A stretch of DNA of 64,000 nucleotides from Cytospora piceicola (GCA_023375675.1 JALQBC010000003.1:1-64000); one strand, 5' to 3'; shown: positions 23,402 to 36,444, counted from the first letter of the stretch. Program-made: numbers and translations. The notes: generated by a model from the sequence alone, not told the origin.

Positions 23402-26400
23402 TATCTACTTAAGTAGCTATTAAGATTCCGATCCTTCCTAACGGAAGGCCTTCTCGGCAGGCGGTTCTACCGCCGTTCCCTAGTATATAAAAAGGAAGGA
23501 CATTACTTATTTAAATACCCCGATACTTTTAAAAACAATAATAAAAAGCTAGCCTAGCGGAATAACCGTATTAATTACTTATATAATAAACTCTTCCCTT
23601 AACAGGCGCTACTTAGTATTATATTAACTAACGATAAGTTAAATACAGAAAGCAATAATAACTCGGGAAACGAGTAACCTTAAAATAAATCGACTCTTTC
23701 TTAAAGAATGTGTCGATATAAAGTAAACAGTATATAGTACTTAAAGAAAAATAGCTAGATAAGCTATTATTTAACTTACTTTAAAGATACTTAAGAGGCG
23801 ATACCTTTATTATACTATATTCGATAGTTAATAATAAACTGTCTTTAACTATAAAAGCTTTAGTTAACATAGGAACAGGCGGATATATATTTATAACTTT
23901 AAAATTTATATAACGAGTAAAAAAATTACTTTAACTTTAATAAATTATAAGGTTTAACCTATAAATAGTTAAAAGATATAACGGTAAATCTACTTAACTA
24001 TTAAATATAGCTTTAGTTACCGTTTTAAAAATATACAATAAGATAAAACTAAGCCTTCCCTTTCTCGTATTTAATATAAAACATAATGTTATCTTTAGCA
24101 GAAAATAGTTCGAATATTATAATATTATAATTAACTATACAGGTAAATACCTATATTATCCGGAAAAGTAAATACCGAACTATAACTTTATAAACATCCC
24201 TATAAACAACGATATATATTAGATATATAACTTAGAATAAGATAAAAAAGTTTAATAGTAAAAACAAGCTATAAACCGCGATAATAAACGTCGATAACAG
24301 CAGAAAAAAGTAAAAGATAAAGACTTTCGGTACTACGTAGTACGATAACTTATTAAACAGTATATTAAAGAGCTAGAAGACGCTATAATAAATAACTTTT
24401 AACTTATACTAAAGGCTAAGACATTAATAAAAGTAGTTCCTATTTAACTACTAACCTTTAAAATACAGTATCTGTCTATATTACGCTTACTAATCTACGC
24501 CTCCGTTTCTACATAGTTTCGTCTGTTATAAAACGAAAGTTTAAAAACTATAAACCGAGAGTTATATAATTATAACCTGTATAAGTCTAAACAAACCTCT
24601 TTATCCTTACCTTTACGTTACTATAAAAACCTTTTAAAGACGTAGTATAACGTATACGATGTATATACCTTAAAGAAGGACAGAATTAGATAATATAAGC
24701 ACCGGATCGACGTATACGTAGTAAATATACTGTTCTTTACTAAAACTGCTAGTTAATCAGAAGACCTAATTAGTTTTATAAACCTGTATAAGATCGAAAA
24801 GTTAATTATAAATAAACAAAAGGAACAATATAAGGAGATATTACCGTATAATAAAGAAAAACTCCGATAAAAAGCATTATAGATAATACCGCTTAAGTAT
24901 TATTACTTACTTAATAGCTAAAGTAAATATAAGTTAAATATACTAACTCTTTACCGGTATATTAATTATTATATTTATCTAAAAGAAGGTATAAAACCTG
25001 AAAACTTTAAGTACTTTCTACTATATAAAATGTTAATAAAAGAGCTTAAAGTATACCGAAAATATATTACCGAAAGTCTTTAAAAAGGCTTTATCGAGAA
25101 TAGCACGGCCTTATAGGCATTACTAATACTTTTCTCTCGTAAAGCTAACGGAAAGCTACGATTTTACGTCGACTATTAAAAACTAAACGCTATTACTAAA
25201 CGAAACTAATACCTACTACCGTTAATCGAAAAGATATTATTTTAGATCTCGAAGGCGAAGATTTTTATAAAGATTAATATTAAGTAAGCCTTTTATAAAA
25301 TTAAAATAGCTTAACCGAAGGATAAAGAGCTAACAACCTTCTAAATACGTTATAGCTCGTATAAATATAAAGTAATACTATTTAGTCTAACTAATAAACT
25401 AGCTATATTTTAAAGGTTTATTAATAACTAGCTCCGGAAACATTTTAACGAGTATATTTATATATACATCGACGATATTCTAATCTACTTTAATTTGTTA
25501 GAAAAACACTATAAACACGTATAATAGGTATTTAAAAGGCTTTATACGGCCGGACTTTATACCGATTTTAAGAAGTACGAGTTCTATATAATAAAGACTA
25601 AATACTTTAAGTTTATTATTAAGACTAATAATATAGCCGTAGACTTTAAGAAGATTTTAGTAATCCGAAATTAAAAAGTATTAACTACCGTTAAAAAGGT
25701 ATAATCTTTTTTAAGATTCTATAACTTTTATCGGAAATTTATTTTTAAATATAGTCGGCTAATAAAGCTGTTAATAGTATTAATATATAAAGATACGGCT
25801 TAAATATAAAATAAGGTAAAAAGAAGCGCTTTCTAGTTATTAAAAAACGCTTTAATCTATATATCTTTATTATAATACTATCACTTTAATAGAGAAATAA
25901 AGATAAAGACAAATATATCTAATAGCGTACTTATTAACGTCTTATTATAGATTGCTAAAAATAACGTTTAACATTTTATTACGTTCTACTCTAAAATATT
26001 ATATAGACTTATATTGAATTACTTTATTTACGATAAAGAATTAATAGCCGTAGTTCAGGCCTTAGAAATGTAGCGTGTAAAGCTTATTAGCTAATAAAGA
26101 CCCCAGCTATTTACTATTATTACGAATTATAAAGCTTTAAAGTACTTTATAACTAAGCGTTTATTAAATTAGCGCTAAGTTAGTTAAGCTATAACTTTTT
26201 TTTAATATTACTGTATAATCACTTACCGTCTAAGTCTTAATAATATAATTACTAATTCCCTTTCGTGTAAAGCTACCGAGTTAAAAACTTTTAAAACAAG
26301 ACAAGAAGCTAAGCGAGAAATAGCTATTTTTTAATATATAAACTATAACCTTACAGATATAACTGTTTTTACAGCTAAGCCGTTTATTATTAACTTTCTC

Positions 26401-26869
26401 GAAGTATACGACTTATACGTGCTAGAAGAGTATAATAAAGTACTTTTTCTGTCGAAAGTACTGTTAGCTAAGGTAACATTAAAAGTAAATCGACTAAATA
26501 TAAATTTAAAGATATACCGCTAGAAAGCCTAAGATAGCGCCTTTTACTAGTTATTCTTACAGAACTATATACTATATAAAGGCCGGCTAGTCGTTTCGGC
26601 CGAAAATAACTTTCGTATTAGAGTTATTAAAAAGGTATATAGCCGGATTATTATAGCTTACCTAAGTTATAATAAAACCTGCCGATTAGTTACTACTAAA
26701 TATTAATAGCTAAGGATAGCTAAGGATATTAACGTATACGTCGGTAACTGTTTATATTGCTTATCCTTCTTCCTTTTCTCTTTCCCTCCCTTAGGTTGTA
26801 ACACCTGGGTATATATCCCTAAAGAGAGCTTTATATACTGTGGACTGGATCCTTACCCCCTTACCTACG

Positions 26870-28480
26870 CTTTGCGCGTGCCTTTTTATCTTATTACGCT
26901 AATATGGCCTATACCCCTCCCCCTTTAGCTAATCGGCCTATTGCTGTACCTATGTCGTGTCTCTCCTGTATAACCGACGTTACTCTACGGACGGCTAAGA
27001 TTTTAATTGATTAAGTCGAACCGGTCCCTTTCGTTAGCTTCCTCGTACGATATAAAGCCTAGCCGGTATAACCGTTTTAATCGTCTTTTTAACACTCCGT
27101 TACTGCTTTACTGTAGGCGGAAGAGGAGGATAGATAAGCTCGTACTAAAGTCTTTACGACTGCGGCTACGGTATTCGACTTCTTGCTGTTTGTATTTACC
27201 GCTAGCGCTTAGCTGAAGTAGGCTTTTTAAGCACGTGACGCCTTATAGTATACGCTTATGTAGTTAGCCCGACCTGCTGCTAGCCTGTTAATCGCGGTAG
27301 CTCCTGAGCTATCCTCCCTTGCTAGCTTTAAACTAGCGTTAAACGCCTTGCCTGCGGCCTTTACGGCCCCCTTACGTTTTATAGAGCTGTATCTGCCTGC
27401 TTTTACCGCGCCCTGTACTTTTGCTATAATTGTAAAATTTGTAAAATCTATAACCTCTGCTTTAGATAATATTATGCGTTAAACGCGACTGCTACGTTAA
27501 ACTCTGACTCGACTTACCCGCTTAGCTAAACCGTTTAAGTTTAGAACCGATGATCGACTCTTCTTACGGATCTTATATATATACGAATGGTACGATATCT
27601 TTTTAGCAGAGGTTAAAGTCGCTATTTAAACTATTACGGGCTTTGCTTCGAACGAGATTACGGAGGTGTAGAAAGTTCGTACTGGCTTCGCGTTCTGCCT
27701 TTTCGACTAGTCCGTACGGACCCGCCTTTTCGTTTCTTAGCTATTCTTCGATAGCTATAATCTTAAGATCGAACTAGCCGCCTTATGGTATACGATAATC
27801 GTGGCTCGAGTGCCTGCTACGATCCGCTGCTTTAATAGCGGTGAGCACGATATGTATAGCCTTTTTTTAGCCGAAGTAGAGGCGGCTACCGGATAAGTCC
27901 CTGTTAGCTGCCGATCTTCGCGGTACTACCTTAATGAATCCCTTAATTACGACTGGGTGCTTTCCTTTTTCGAGTTAGTCCGGGCCGGCTTCCGACTCCT
28001 CGGCTTTTTGTTAGCCCGATGCCTCGAACGTAAAATATAGGTTACGTAGTGTACTCGGTGCGCGGACTTTTATAATCCTTATAGCTGTGCTCGAGCGGAA
28101 CGATGCTTTAACTGCGGTAAGCTTCGATACGAATTACTTTACGAAAACCCTTTATAATGCGCTAACTGTTAAGGTCTATATGCTGTAGGTTTCTTTGGCT
28201 GCCTAGCCCGCCTTAAGCGTTAAAACGGCTAGCTCTCTTGCCCTACTATGCGATAGCTTCGGGCTTTACGTAAGCTTGGAGTAGGGGAATTCCGGGCTGT
28301 ATACCCGACTGCGCCGGTATTCCCGGCCGACGCCGTTACCGACGGTCCGGACTTAATCTGCACCGACCCTTTTAAATCTATATTGGAAGCTGTTGTCGCC
28401 GCCGCTTTCTCTTTCCTCCGGATAGTACGCCGCCTTTTTAGCCCCGACTTTTTCGCTATAGATATCGTCCGGCCCGACTC
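26870..28480 (+). pseudogene. LINE copy 2 ORF1 (RNA-binding, cysteine knuckle)
   Basis: A cysteine-rich segment with CFNCGKLRYE and CANC at about 28,101-28,175 resembles the zinc knuckles at the end of Tad ORF1 proteins. Upstream is a charged, poorly conserved region. The frame is broken by stops, so no exact start or end can be given. Confidence 0.6.
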
Positions 28481-28519
28481 GCTGTAAACACCCTGTTAAT
28501 GAATCCGGCCTTTACGCCG

Positions 28520-31500
28520 ATTACTACGTGCTGCTTAAAGGAACTTACTACGTTTTAGGTAAACGTCCGGGCTTCCGGCTTTATATACGATATCGCTTTT
28601 AACTTTGTTTTCGAAGCTGGCGCCGATGTGGTCTTTATCTAAGACTTATAGGCCGAGCTTAAAAACTAACGTCGCTTTATTAAAACCTATTTAGGCTTCG
28701 ATATTTTTATACTTGTGGAGGATTGGACTATGGCTCCTTCCGTTATTACTTATACTAGGAAATCCCTATACTATTCGGCGTATTAGCTATGTCTTTTTAA
28801 CTCGTTATACTGCTATATCGTGTTTGTTAACGGTATTACCTTTGCGAACCTATACCGCCGATAATTAGGGACCGACTAGATTCTGGAATAACTAGAATAC
28901 TAGATAGTCCTTTGCGACTCGATTATCGTAGGCGACTTTAATGCCGTTTACTGGATTTAGCAGCCTAATTATGGTCGTTACGTAGGCCCGGGCGACCGAA
29001 TTGCTGTATGGGCCGATAACGTCGGCTTTACGGCTCTTAACCCTTTTGCTCCTACTTATAACCTCGGTAATACTATCGACCTCGTCTTTTCTAACGCCCT
29101 TAGGGCTACTACTTAGGTGCTTTACTCCTTTTATACCGGATCGGACTATAGTACCTTGTGGACTACGGTTCTTACCGGTATACTATGTCGACGCGAAACC
29201 CTTCGGCTCTGCCTTGATTTCTTATAAGACGCGGAATTCGCTTAACTTGTTAAGCGCTTTGCTTTATTACTCTTGATAACTGTAGATATCTTTTTTTAGT
29301 TCGATATGCTAGTTACTAGTATTACGACCTTGCTGTAGGAATGTCTTTAGGCTACGGGGAAACTAGTATCCGGCTCTGGCTATGCTGCTTTTTGGTGGTT
29401 ACCGGAGTGCTACGCTGTGTATAAGTCTATGCTCGACGTATACGTCTTAGACTTTTCTACTGCCTGTCGATACTTTCGATTTATAGTGCGGCGCGTTAAG
29501 AAGCGATACTAGTAGGATTAAATTACCTTTGCGACCGACGATAATTAAATCTTTTAGGTTACTAAATGGTATAAATCTATAGACACCTTTTATTCCCTGC
29601 TTTTTATATAAGACGGCGTGTTTATTATAACCTCTGCCGATAAGGCCGAGTATTTACGTACCTTTATCCTGTATTGTTTTTCCGCCGACTATAATATCTT
29701 AGACCCTTGGGAACTATAGGTTTTCGATATGTCTTTAATCCTATAGGACTTTTGTGTCTATACCGACAAGGCTAAAGTATACTGTATCGGGTTATATAAC
29801 ACGGCCTTAGGCACTGATGCTATTACGGTCTATATGCTTACCTTAGTATAGCTAGCTATCGCCGAAGCAGTTAGGACACTTTACGAGGGATGCTTGTCTT
29901 TCGGCTATTACCTTCGCGCCTTTCGATAGGCGGAGGTCGCTATAATCTTTAAATAAGGTAAATCGGACTACTTAAGCTTCTGTTTATATCGCTTAATCGC
30001 TCTGCTTTTCTGCTTAGGTAAAGGGCTAGAACGTTTTATTGTTTAACGTATGTCTACGCTTGCTATCTACTACTGCCTGCTTAACCTTTAATACTTTAGC
30101 GTGTTTTTTAAGCGATTAGCTATAGACCTTGCCGCTTGCCTTACGTACGATATCGAATCTGCCTTTTAATAAGGACTGACGGCTTCGTTTTTAACTATGG
30201 ACGTTTAAGGCGTGTTCGACGCCGTTTTACCTAACCGCCTTACGCTGCGCCTCTGTTAGCAGGGCTGGCCTTTATATATCGTATAGTAGGTATACTCCTT
30301 TATTACTAGCCGCTTCGCGTAGGTGCGTTTAGAAGGCGTACGTATAGCTACGTACCCTTTAGTCTGCGGAGTGCTATAAGGGTCCCCGGCCTCTTTAATC
30401 TTGTATATGCTGTATTTCTCCCCTTTGCTGCTCTGCGGAGACGTTGCCTTTTGTTACGTTTACGTCGACGACGTAGCTTTCTTTAAGACCGGCCGTAATG
30501 CGGCTGTAACCTTATACACCTTCTTTAAAGACCTTTAAGACGCTCTTTCGTAGGGACAGGATAACGTAATCGCCTTCGCCCCCGATAAGTTCGAGCTTTT
30601 ATACTTTACTTATACCGGCGCCTCCGGCCGGTATAAGGTCTAAGCCGGCCCGCTTGTTATTACCTTTAGCACTAAGCCGGTTTGCTAGTTTAGGGTTTAC
30701 TTTAACCTCCGACTCTCCTTCCGCCTACACGTTAAAGTATAGGCTGTTAAAGTATATCGCGTAGCCTTTTACCTTTGTAACTTTAACTATATCGCTATTA
30801 GGACCCTCCCGATAGCAATATATAAGGCCGCCCGGGCTTACGTACTTTCCGTCGCTCTTTTTACAGCTGAAATCTAGGTAGAAGGGCTGTATAAACTTAG
30901 TACCTGTATTACTAACGAAATAGTCTTTATACGATAATAAGGATATTTTTATAATATCGATAAAGCCGTCTGCGTTGTTACTAAAGCAGTGATACCGGCT
31001 TAGCGTATAACTCCGACCGCTGTAGTCTATCGAAATAGTAAACTCTTTCCGGCTGAGGTTTTAACTTAGTAGGTTCAACTATAGGCCGGCCTCCGGCTCC
31101 GTACCCTTAACCGAGACTACTTAATTACTATTCGGTTATATAACCCCTTACCTTATATTAGCTGTAAAGGCGGAAGACCGGCTTCTTACCCTCGCCCTTC
31201 CTTTTCTACTACCCGCTTATAGCGGCTCTCGGTATTAGCCCCCCCTTATACTAAACCTACCCTCGCGCCTATACGCTATACGATACTCTTAATATCTGTA
31301 TTATACGGAAAGCTATAGGGTAAACTACGTTACGACAATATAGTTCTCTTTAGCTTATAAAACTCGGTCTTCTTATACTCCGACAGCTTTGCTATTAAAG
31401 GTAATACCGGTTAAGGCTTTATAGTATACTAAAATAATAAACGCGTTTATTATAACGGCAGCCCTTTCCTTTACTCGGAAGTCTTTAACGTCGAGATTCG

Positions 31501-32320
31501 AGGCGCCTTTTAAGCGGTTCTTTAAGCTTTAGCGATATACCCCTCTGCTACCCTTACGCCTTTATAATACTACGTTTATATCGATAATACCGCGGTTATT
31601 TAAGGTATTGTTAGCTATACGCCGGACAGCTTTTAATATAAGTTCCTTTACTTTAAGGATACTATCTTTTAAATCTTAGTCTCGGTTATCGTTATCTAAA
31701 GCCCGGGCTATACTGATATTAAAAGTAATAAAGAAGCCGACTAGATTACTAAGGCAGTAGTATGCGGTAAATACCTCGGTAGGCTAGAAAGGCTACGCCT
31801 TATAGGTACTATACTCGAAGAACCGGGGATAATTTCTTAAGCAAAGAGACGAAATAAGTAAGAACGAAAAATCTGCTTCGATTATTAGTGGTATATAAGT
31901 ATACTAATTAGCTATTAAAGGTAGGGCCTACGGGCTATAATCCTGCTTCCGGAACTTATATTTACCCGACGGGTACTTTATAGGTATCTAACAGAGCGAT
32001 TAGACTATAGCGACTTCGTCGTTTACTATAGACGATTCGGGTATACTAACACGAGCTAGCTATATAGATACGGGCGACTACGATAACCCGGCTACTTCTT
32101 TAAGTACCTACGCGTTACGATTCCCTTTCGGGAAAGACGAGGCCGAGTAATTGAACGTATTCTAGGCTAATTAGGATGGGAATAATTCTAAGCCCTCGTT
32201 TAAGACTTCGGTATCTATGATGCCTTTTCCTATACCGGAAGCGACACGGAGTAACACGACCTCTCCTTTTTTCTTTTTCTTATGTAACTTTTATTTACTA
32301 AGCCCGGCCTTACCGGACAC
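28520..32320 (+). pseudogene. LINE copy 2 ORF2 (endonuclease, reverse transcriptase, RNase H)
   Basis: Endonuclease: VGDFNAVYWI at ~28,928, then ALNPFAPTYNLGNTIDLVF near 29,030, which keeps the D and N of the family and the IDLVF box. Reverse transcriptase: CYVYVDDVAFF at ~30,455. RNase H: EIRGAF (~31,495), YIDNTAVI (~31,577) and SPGYTDIKSNKEAD (~31,700), where the usual H is Y, as expected from a C->T change. A cysteine/histidine-rich tail follows to about 32,250. Stops are scattered along the frame. Confidence 0.82.
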
Positions 32321-32470
32321 AATAAAAATTTGATAGTTCGTATCCTTTTACTTTTATTTGTTTAGCGATAAGGGGGCACTACTCCCCCCGTCTACAGACG
32401 CCCCGCGGGAGGCACTATGTAAATAGTATGTATACAGACGTAAATGACATTATTATGTTTATATTGCTTA

Positions 32471-33970
32471 ATAAAGGCATTTCGCGATAAAACCTCTAGT
32501 TTGCTTCGCTTATTTCCTATATTATTATAAAAGTAACATTATATTATTATAGACTTTAAATATATACCGATAAGTAAATCCGGATACGATAATACTTTTA
32601 ACATTATCGATAAGTTAATAAAAGAAATATAGTTAATTATATATTATTATACAGCTACCGTTAAAAATACAGTATAGATATACTACTATAACCTTTTCCG
32701 AGTATATAGCTTGCTTTAAATTATTAGCTTTAATAAAAAACCACAGTTTATTACAGATTTTATAAATAAAATGTCGAAAATCTTAGGATTTAACTAAAAG
32801 CTGTTTATAGCCAGGCATTCTTAGTCTGTAGGATAAGTAGAAAACTACTATAAGTGGTTAGACTAGCGTTTACAGATATACGCTAATTATTATTAATAAA
32901 ACTAGCTTAAAGTACTGCCTACTATAGATACTGTTTAAGCTAGTACCTCTTATAATATATTAAAAGGCCTGATATTATTTAAAGCTACTTACGATTACCC
33001 GATGCCTTTATAATTCGATTAAAAAGCCTGTATATCTAATATAAAAAGCTTTATAGCCTAGAAAAGACTAGCTCAGACTAATACGTAACAGATAACAGCT
33101 ATTTTAAAAGATTATATCGATATAGCTCGGACTACGTTAAAACGTATACAAAACCGTATAATAATATAAGTAAATAAACATCGCCGTAAGCCTAACTTTA
33201 GTATTAAAGATAAAGTGTTTATTATTAAAAAGCTATAATCGTCGAACCGCTTTAACGAAAAGCTTAATATACCGTTTACTCGATAAACGTATCGTATCCG
33301 TACTATAAAAGGTTACTTATATAAGCTAGAAGTTCTTAGTTTATAACAGATGTTAAACATATTTTATACTAACCGTCTCCGTCTTTACTTTAATAACCTA
33401 TTACTAGACTAAGAATATAAACAACCGCTAGCAGATAAAATAAACAGAGCTAATAAATAGGAAGTAAACAAGGTACTATCCTTACAAATACGATATAACA
33501 GACTTTAATACTAAGTTTAATAGCGTAGTTAAGACTTTAACTTAAAGTATTACGACACGGCTAACTTTAAAAACATATTTACAAAGTTAAAGAAGTTTTA
33601 TAATTAACACCTTAAATATAAAGGCCTTTTAACGCGTTTAAACGACTAGGATATAGCTTACAGATCAGGTGTTGCTAATAGTAATTATATTAACAATAAT
33701 ACGCTATTACAGGCATAGAAAGGGATATATAAAGCGACGAAGAAAACGATATTACTAAAAGCGGCGATATATAGAAGTACACGATTAACGAAATAAATGA
33801 TTATATAAGGCTACCTAGCGATCAGTTAATACAACTGTAGAAATACTTTATCGTTAGGGATTATAGGCCTTTAGCGTAGTAGTTTATCCCGAAAGTACCT
33901 TACCTTTACCTAGAAAGCAGTCGTACTTTAAAGGCTAGTAGTTTAAACTCGCTTACCGCTTATTTTTTTT
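32471..33970 (+). pseudogene. Gypsy A pol, second part (integrase core and chromodomain)
   Basis: It picks up the integrase directly after the LINE's second TSD. The core reads IIDFKYIPISKSGYDNTFNI (~32,550), IISFNKKPQFITDF (~32,727) and GFN...ARHSQSVG-like (~32,790). The C-terminal extension includes EVNKVLSLQIRYNRL (~33,460) and KYYDTANFKN (~33,545). It has the layout of a chromodomain that would help target the element to heterochromatin. Frame broken by RIP stops. Confidence 0.85.
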
Positions 33971-33983
33971 ACGGAAGGGGTAA

Positions 33984-34193
33984 TATAACGGAACGGCATA
34001 AGGCTAAAGGTCACCTGACCTGGCGCGCCTGCGCACAGACTAAGTGACCTACTAGGCCTAGCCGTACCTTAGTATTTAGACCTTTAATTAAAAAGGCCTA
34101 GCTATACCTAAGCCTTCCCTTTCTTTTTAGCTAAAATGCTTATATTACATCAGAATTGCAGCTTTGCCTCTATTATTTTAATGCATCGTAACA
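33984..34193 (+). repeat. 3' LTR of gypsy A
   Basis: 210 bp, TATAACGGAACGG (RIP-changed start) to GCATCGTAACA. Preceded by the purine-rich ACGGAAGGGGTAATA and followed by the TTAGA duplication. Confidence 0.93.
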
Positions 34194-36239
34194 TTAGACT
34201 ACTACACTACTTATAACGTTATATTTATTACGCCTACTTTAAACCTTCTTTCTGTACGCCGACGTTTTTAAGCTATAATATAATACGTTAAAAAGTAATA
34301 TTAGTAAAACTAAATTATTTTTATTATAAAAGATAATTAAATCTTTTACGTTATTAACTAATACTAGTTTATTAATACTTTCCGATCTCTTTTTTTCGTA
34401 TATAAAAGTATACTTATTATTACCCTTACGGTAAAAGCGGAATATTTATATATTACGATCTTCTACTACTTTTCGGTCCACTATAATATCTCGAACTTTT
34501 AAAAACCGACTACTTTAAGTTAGTCCCTTATTCTATAGAATCTCTATATATATATTAATAAAGCTAAAATATACTATATTAGCTTATATAATATAACGTT
34601 AAATACCGATACTATTACTATTTATATATTTACTTTAGTATAGCTTATTATTATAAAGACTATTCGAACTCTTTATAAAGGCTACTTTACCTTCGGATAC
34701 TACTTATATATTTTTCGATAAATAAAGGTTATTATAATCCTGAAATAAAGTAAGTCGGACTATTTTACTTTCTGTTTTTATTAACCGATTACTTTACTTT
34801 TTTACCTTAGTAAAGGCTTTAAAAAACTTATTATTTAATATATATTTACCTTTACTATCTATTATTAACTTTTTAACTTATAGTATTTCGGCGTTTTCTT
34901 TAAGCGATTTACTATAAACTTAGCTATATACTTTATATATAATATTAAGACCGCTTTTTAATAAGGTAATATAGCTTCTTTTTTAACTATAGATATTTAA
35001 AACACTTTTAATATAGTATTTTTTAACCGCTTTACTTTACGTTTTCGATAATAAAGCTAGCTTTTATACCTTATATATTAAGTTTACTTTTTTATTATTA
35101 ACCGATCGGTTTAAATACGTTTCGAAAGTATCTATACCGCTATATACCTTTTCGTTTATAACGTTTTATAAAGATTACCGGCCTTTTTTATCTTATATAT
35201 ACTTTACCTTTCTTTTTTACTATTATATAAAGACGTTTCCTTTTATTACGTTTACGTCGATAACGTTACTTTTCTTCGGACTAATCGAAATATAGCTATA
35301 ATATTTTATGCTTTTTTTAAAAACTTTAAAAACGCTTTAAATTAAAGATAGAATAACATTATCGCTTTTACCTTAAATAAGTTCGAGCTTTTCTACTTCT
35401 TTTAAACTAGTTTTACCGGCTTTTATAAAGTATAGGCCGGCCTTTTAGTTATTCCTTTTAGTATTAAACCGGTTTACTAACTTAAAGTATATTTTAACTT
35501 TCGGTTTTCTTTTCGCTTATACGTTAAAACTTAAGCTGTTAAAGCCTACTATATAGCCTTTTACCTTTATAACTTTAATTATATCGCTATCGGTACCCTT
35601 TTAATAGTAACTTATAAGGCGGCCTGTGTTTATATACTTTTTATAGCTCTTTTTATAGCCGAAGTTTAAGTAAAAAACTTTTATAAGCTTAATATTTATA
35701 TAGCTAACGAAATAGTTTTTATATAATAGCTCGGATATTATAATAATATCGATAAAGCTATATATATTACTGTTAAGGCTATTATCCCGGCCTAACGTAT
35801 TACCTTTATTACCGTTATTTACTATAATAATAAGCTTCTTCCGGTAAAAGTCTTAACTTAATAGGTTTATTTTAAAGCCGGCTTCTGCTTTTATACTTTA
35901 AACCGGGATTACTTTCTTACTTTTTATTTAAATAATCTCTTATATTTTAATACTGCTTATAAAAAAGGACGTTTTATATTCCGCTTCTATCCTTCGTTTA
36001 TAACTACTTACCTATAATAACTTTCGGTACTCGCCTTTTCTTATACTCGACTTGCTTTCGTTCTTATACGTTATATAGTACTTTCCTTATCCGTACTATA
36101 CAATAAGCTATAAAGTAAACTATATTACGATAATATAATACTTTTTAGCCTATAATACTCGGTTTTTCTTTATTTTAATAGCTTAGCTATTAAAGGTAAC
36201 GCCGGCTAAAGCTTTATAGCTTATTAAAATAATACTTAT

Positions 36240-36444
36240 TGTTACGGGCTAGAGCCTACAAAGGCTTCGGCACACACGGGCCGAAGCCTGCGCCACAACG
36301 CCACACCTACGCTACAACGCCTAAAAGCAGTACAATCTCTGCTCTACGCACTACTATAGCAGCTACTTAAAATCTTCCCTTATAGAAGATTATAAACAGT
36401 AATAAGACCCCTTTCTATAACTACTTAAGGGCTAGCCTTTTATA
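36240..36444 (+). repeat. 5' LTR of gypsy B
   Basis: 205 bp, GC-richer than its 3' partner. For example CACACACGGGCCGAAGCC corresponds to TATACACAGGCTAAAGCT in the 3' LTR. Confidence 0.92.

Larger units (their letters stand above)
20762..23483 (+). mobile_element. Family A (TAAG) element, copy 5, best preserved, in the gypsy A gag knuckle
   Basis: 2,722 bp. The 5' end is TGCCTTCCGTTAGGAAGG at 20,762. A core follows to about 21,310, with GGTTCGAACTAAGATGCACG near 21,070. A ~2-kb array of 4-bp units occupies 21,320-23,315. Then come the 82-nt palindrome (23,320-23,401), CCTTCCTAACGGAAGGCC (an inverted copy of the 5' end), the hairpin GGCGGTTCTACCGCC and GTTCCCTAG ending at 23,483. The flanks are A and T with no duplicated bases. 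Removing exactly this interval restores the gag frame and C-x2-C spacing. No coding capacity, so it must be non-autonomous. Confidence 0.85.
18971..26763 (+). pseudogene. Gypsy A gag-pol, first part (gag, protease, RT, RNase H, start of integrase)
   Basis: RIP-broken coding region. Gag runs from about 19,050 to 20,760. Its zinc knuckle begins KEGKCF at the site where the TAAG element sits and resumes KKEGHYLFK at 23,490. The protease motif LVNIGTGG (mutated LVDTG type) is near 23,855. Reverse transcriptase runs about 25,080-25,520, with FYVDY and, at ~25,465, YIDDILIY intact. RNase H (TNYKALKYF) is near 26,125. The integrase zinc-binding region (VYVGNCLYC) is at ~26,735, where the LINE interrupts it. 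The stops are nearly all TAA/TAG where glutamine or tryptophan is expected. Confidence 0.88.
26764..32455 (+). mobile_element. Tad-like LINE copy 2, full length, TSD 15 bp
   Basis: An exact 15-bp duplication TGTTTATATTGCTTA at 26,749-26,763 and 32,456-32,470 bounds a 5.69-kb non-LTR element. It starts TCCTTCTTCCTTTTCTC and ends GTAAATGACATTATTA. It lies in the integrase zinc-binding coding region of gypsy A. It is less AT-drifted than LINE copy 1, consistent with a later insertion. The Tad-clade assignment rests on ORF1 with a cysteine knuckle, an endonuclease, the RT and an RNase H with a following cysteine-rich tail. It is by reading only. Confidence 0.9.
18761..34193 (+). mobile_element. 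Ty3/gypsy chromovirus A, complete with LTRs, TSD TTAGA, two internal insertions
   Basis: Two 210-bp LTRs (TGTGACGG...CGTAACA) lie inside an exact 5-bp duplication TTAGA (18,756-18,760 and 34,194-34,198). After removing a TAAG element (20,762-23,483) and a LINE (26,764-32,455 plus its duplication) the element is about 7.0 kb. Order: gag, CCHC knuckle, protease, reverse transcriptase, RNase H, integrase, chromodomain, purine tract. Stops (TAA/TAG in place of Q and W codons) and C->Y changes make it inactive. The disrupted LINE around it rejoins exactly at TTAGA. Confidence 0.93.

Noticed and set aside
29001..29276. 91-codon plus-strand frame in LINE copy 2
   Set aside because: Out of frame with the endonuclease motifs there; a shadow of ORF2.
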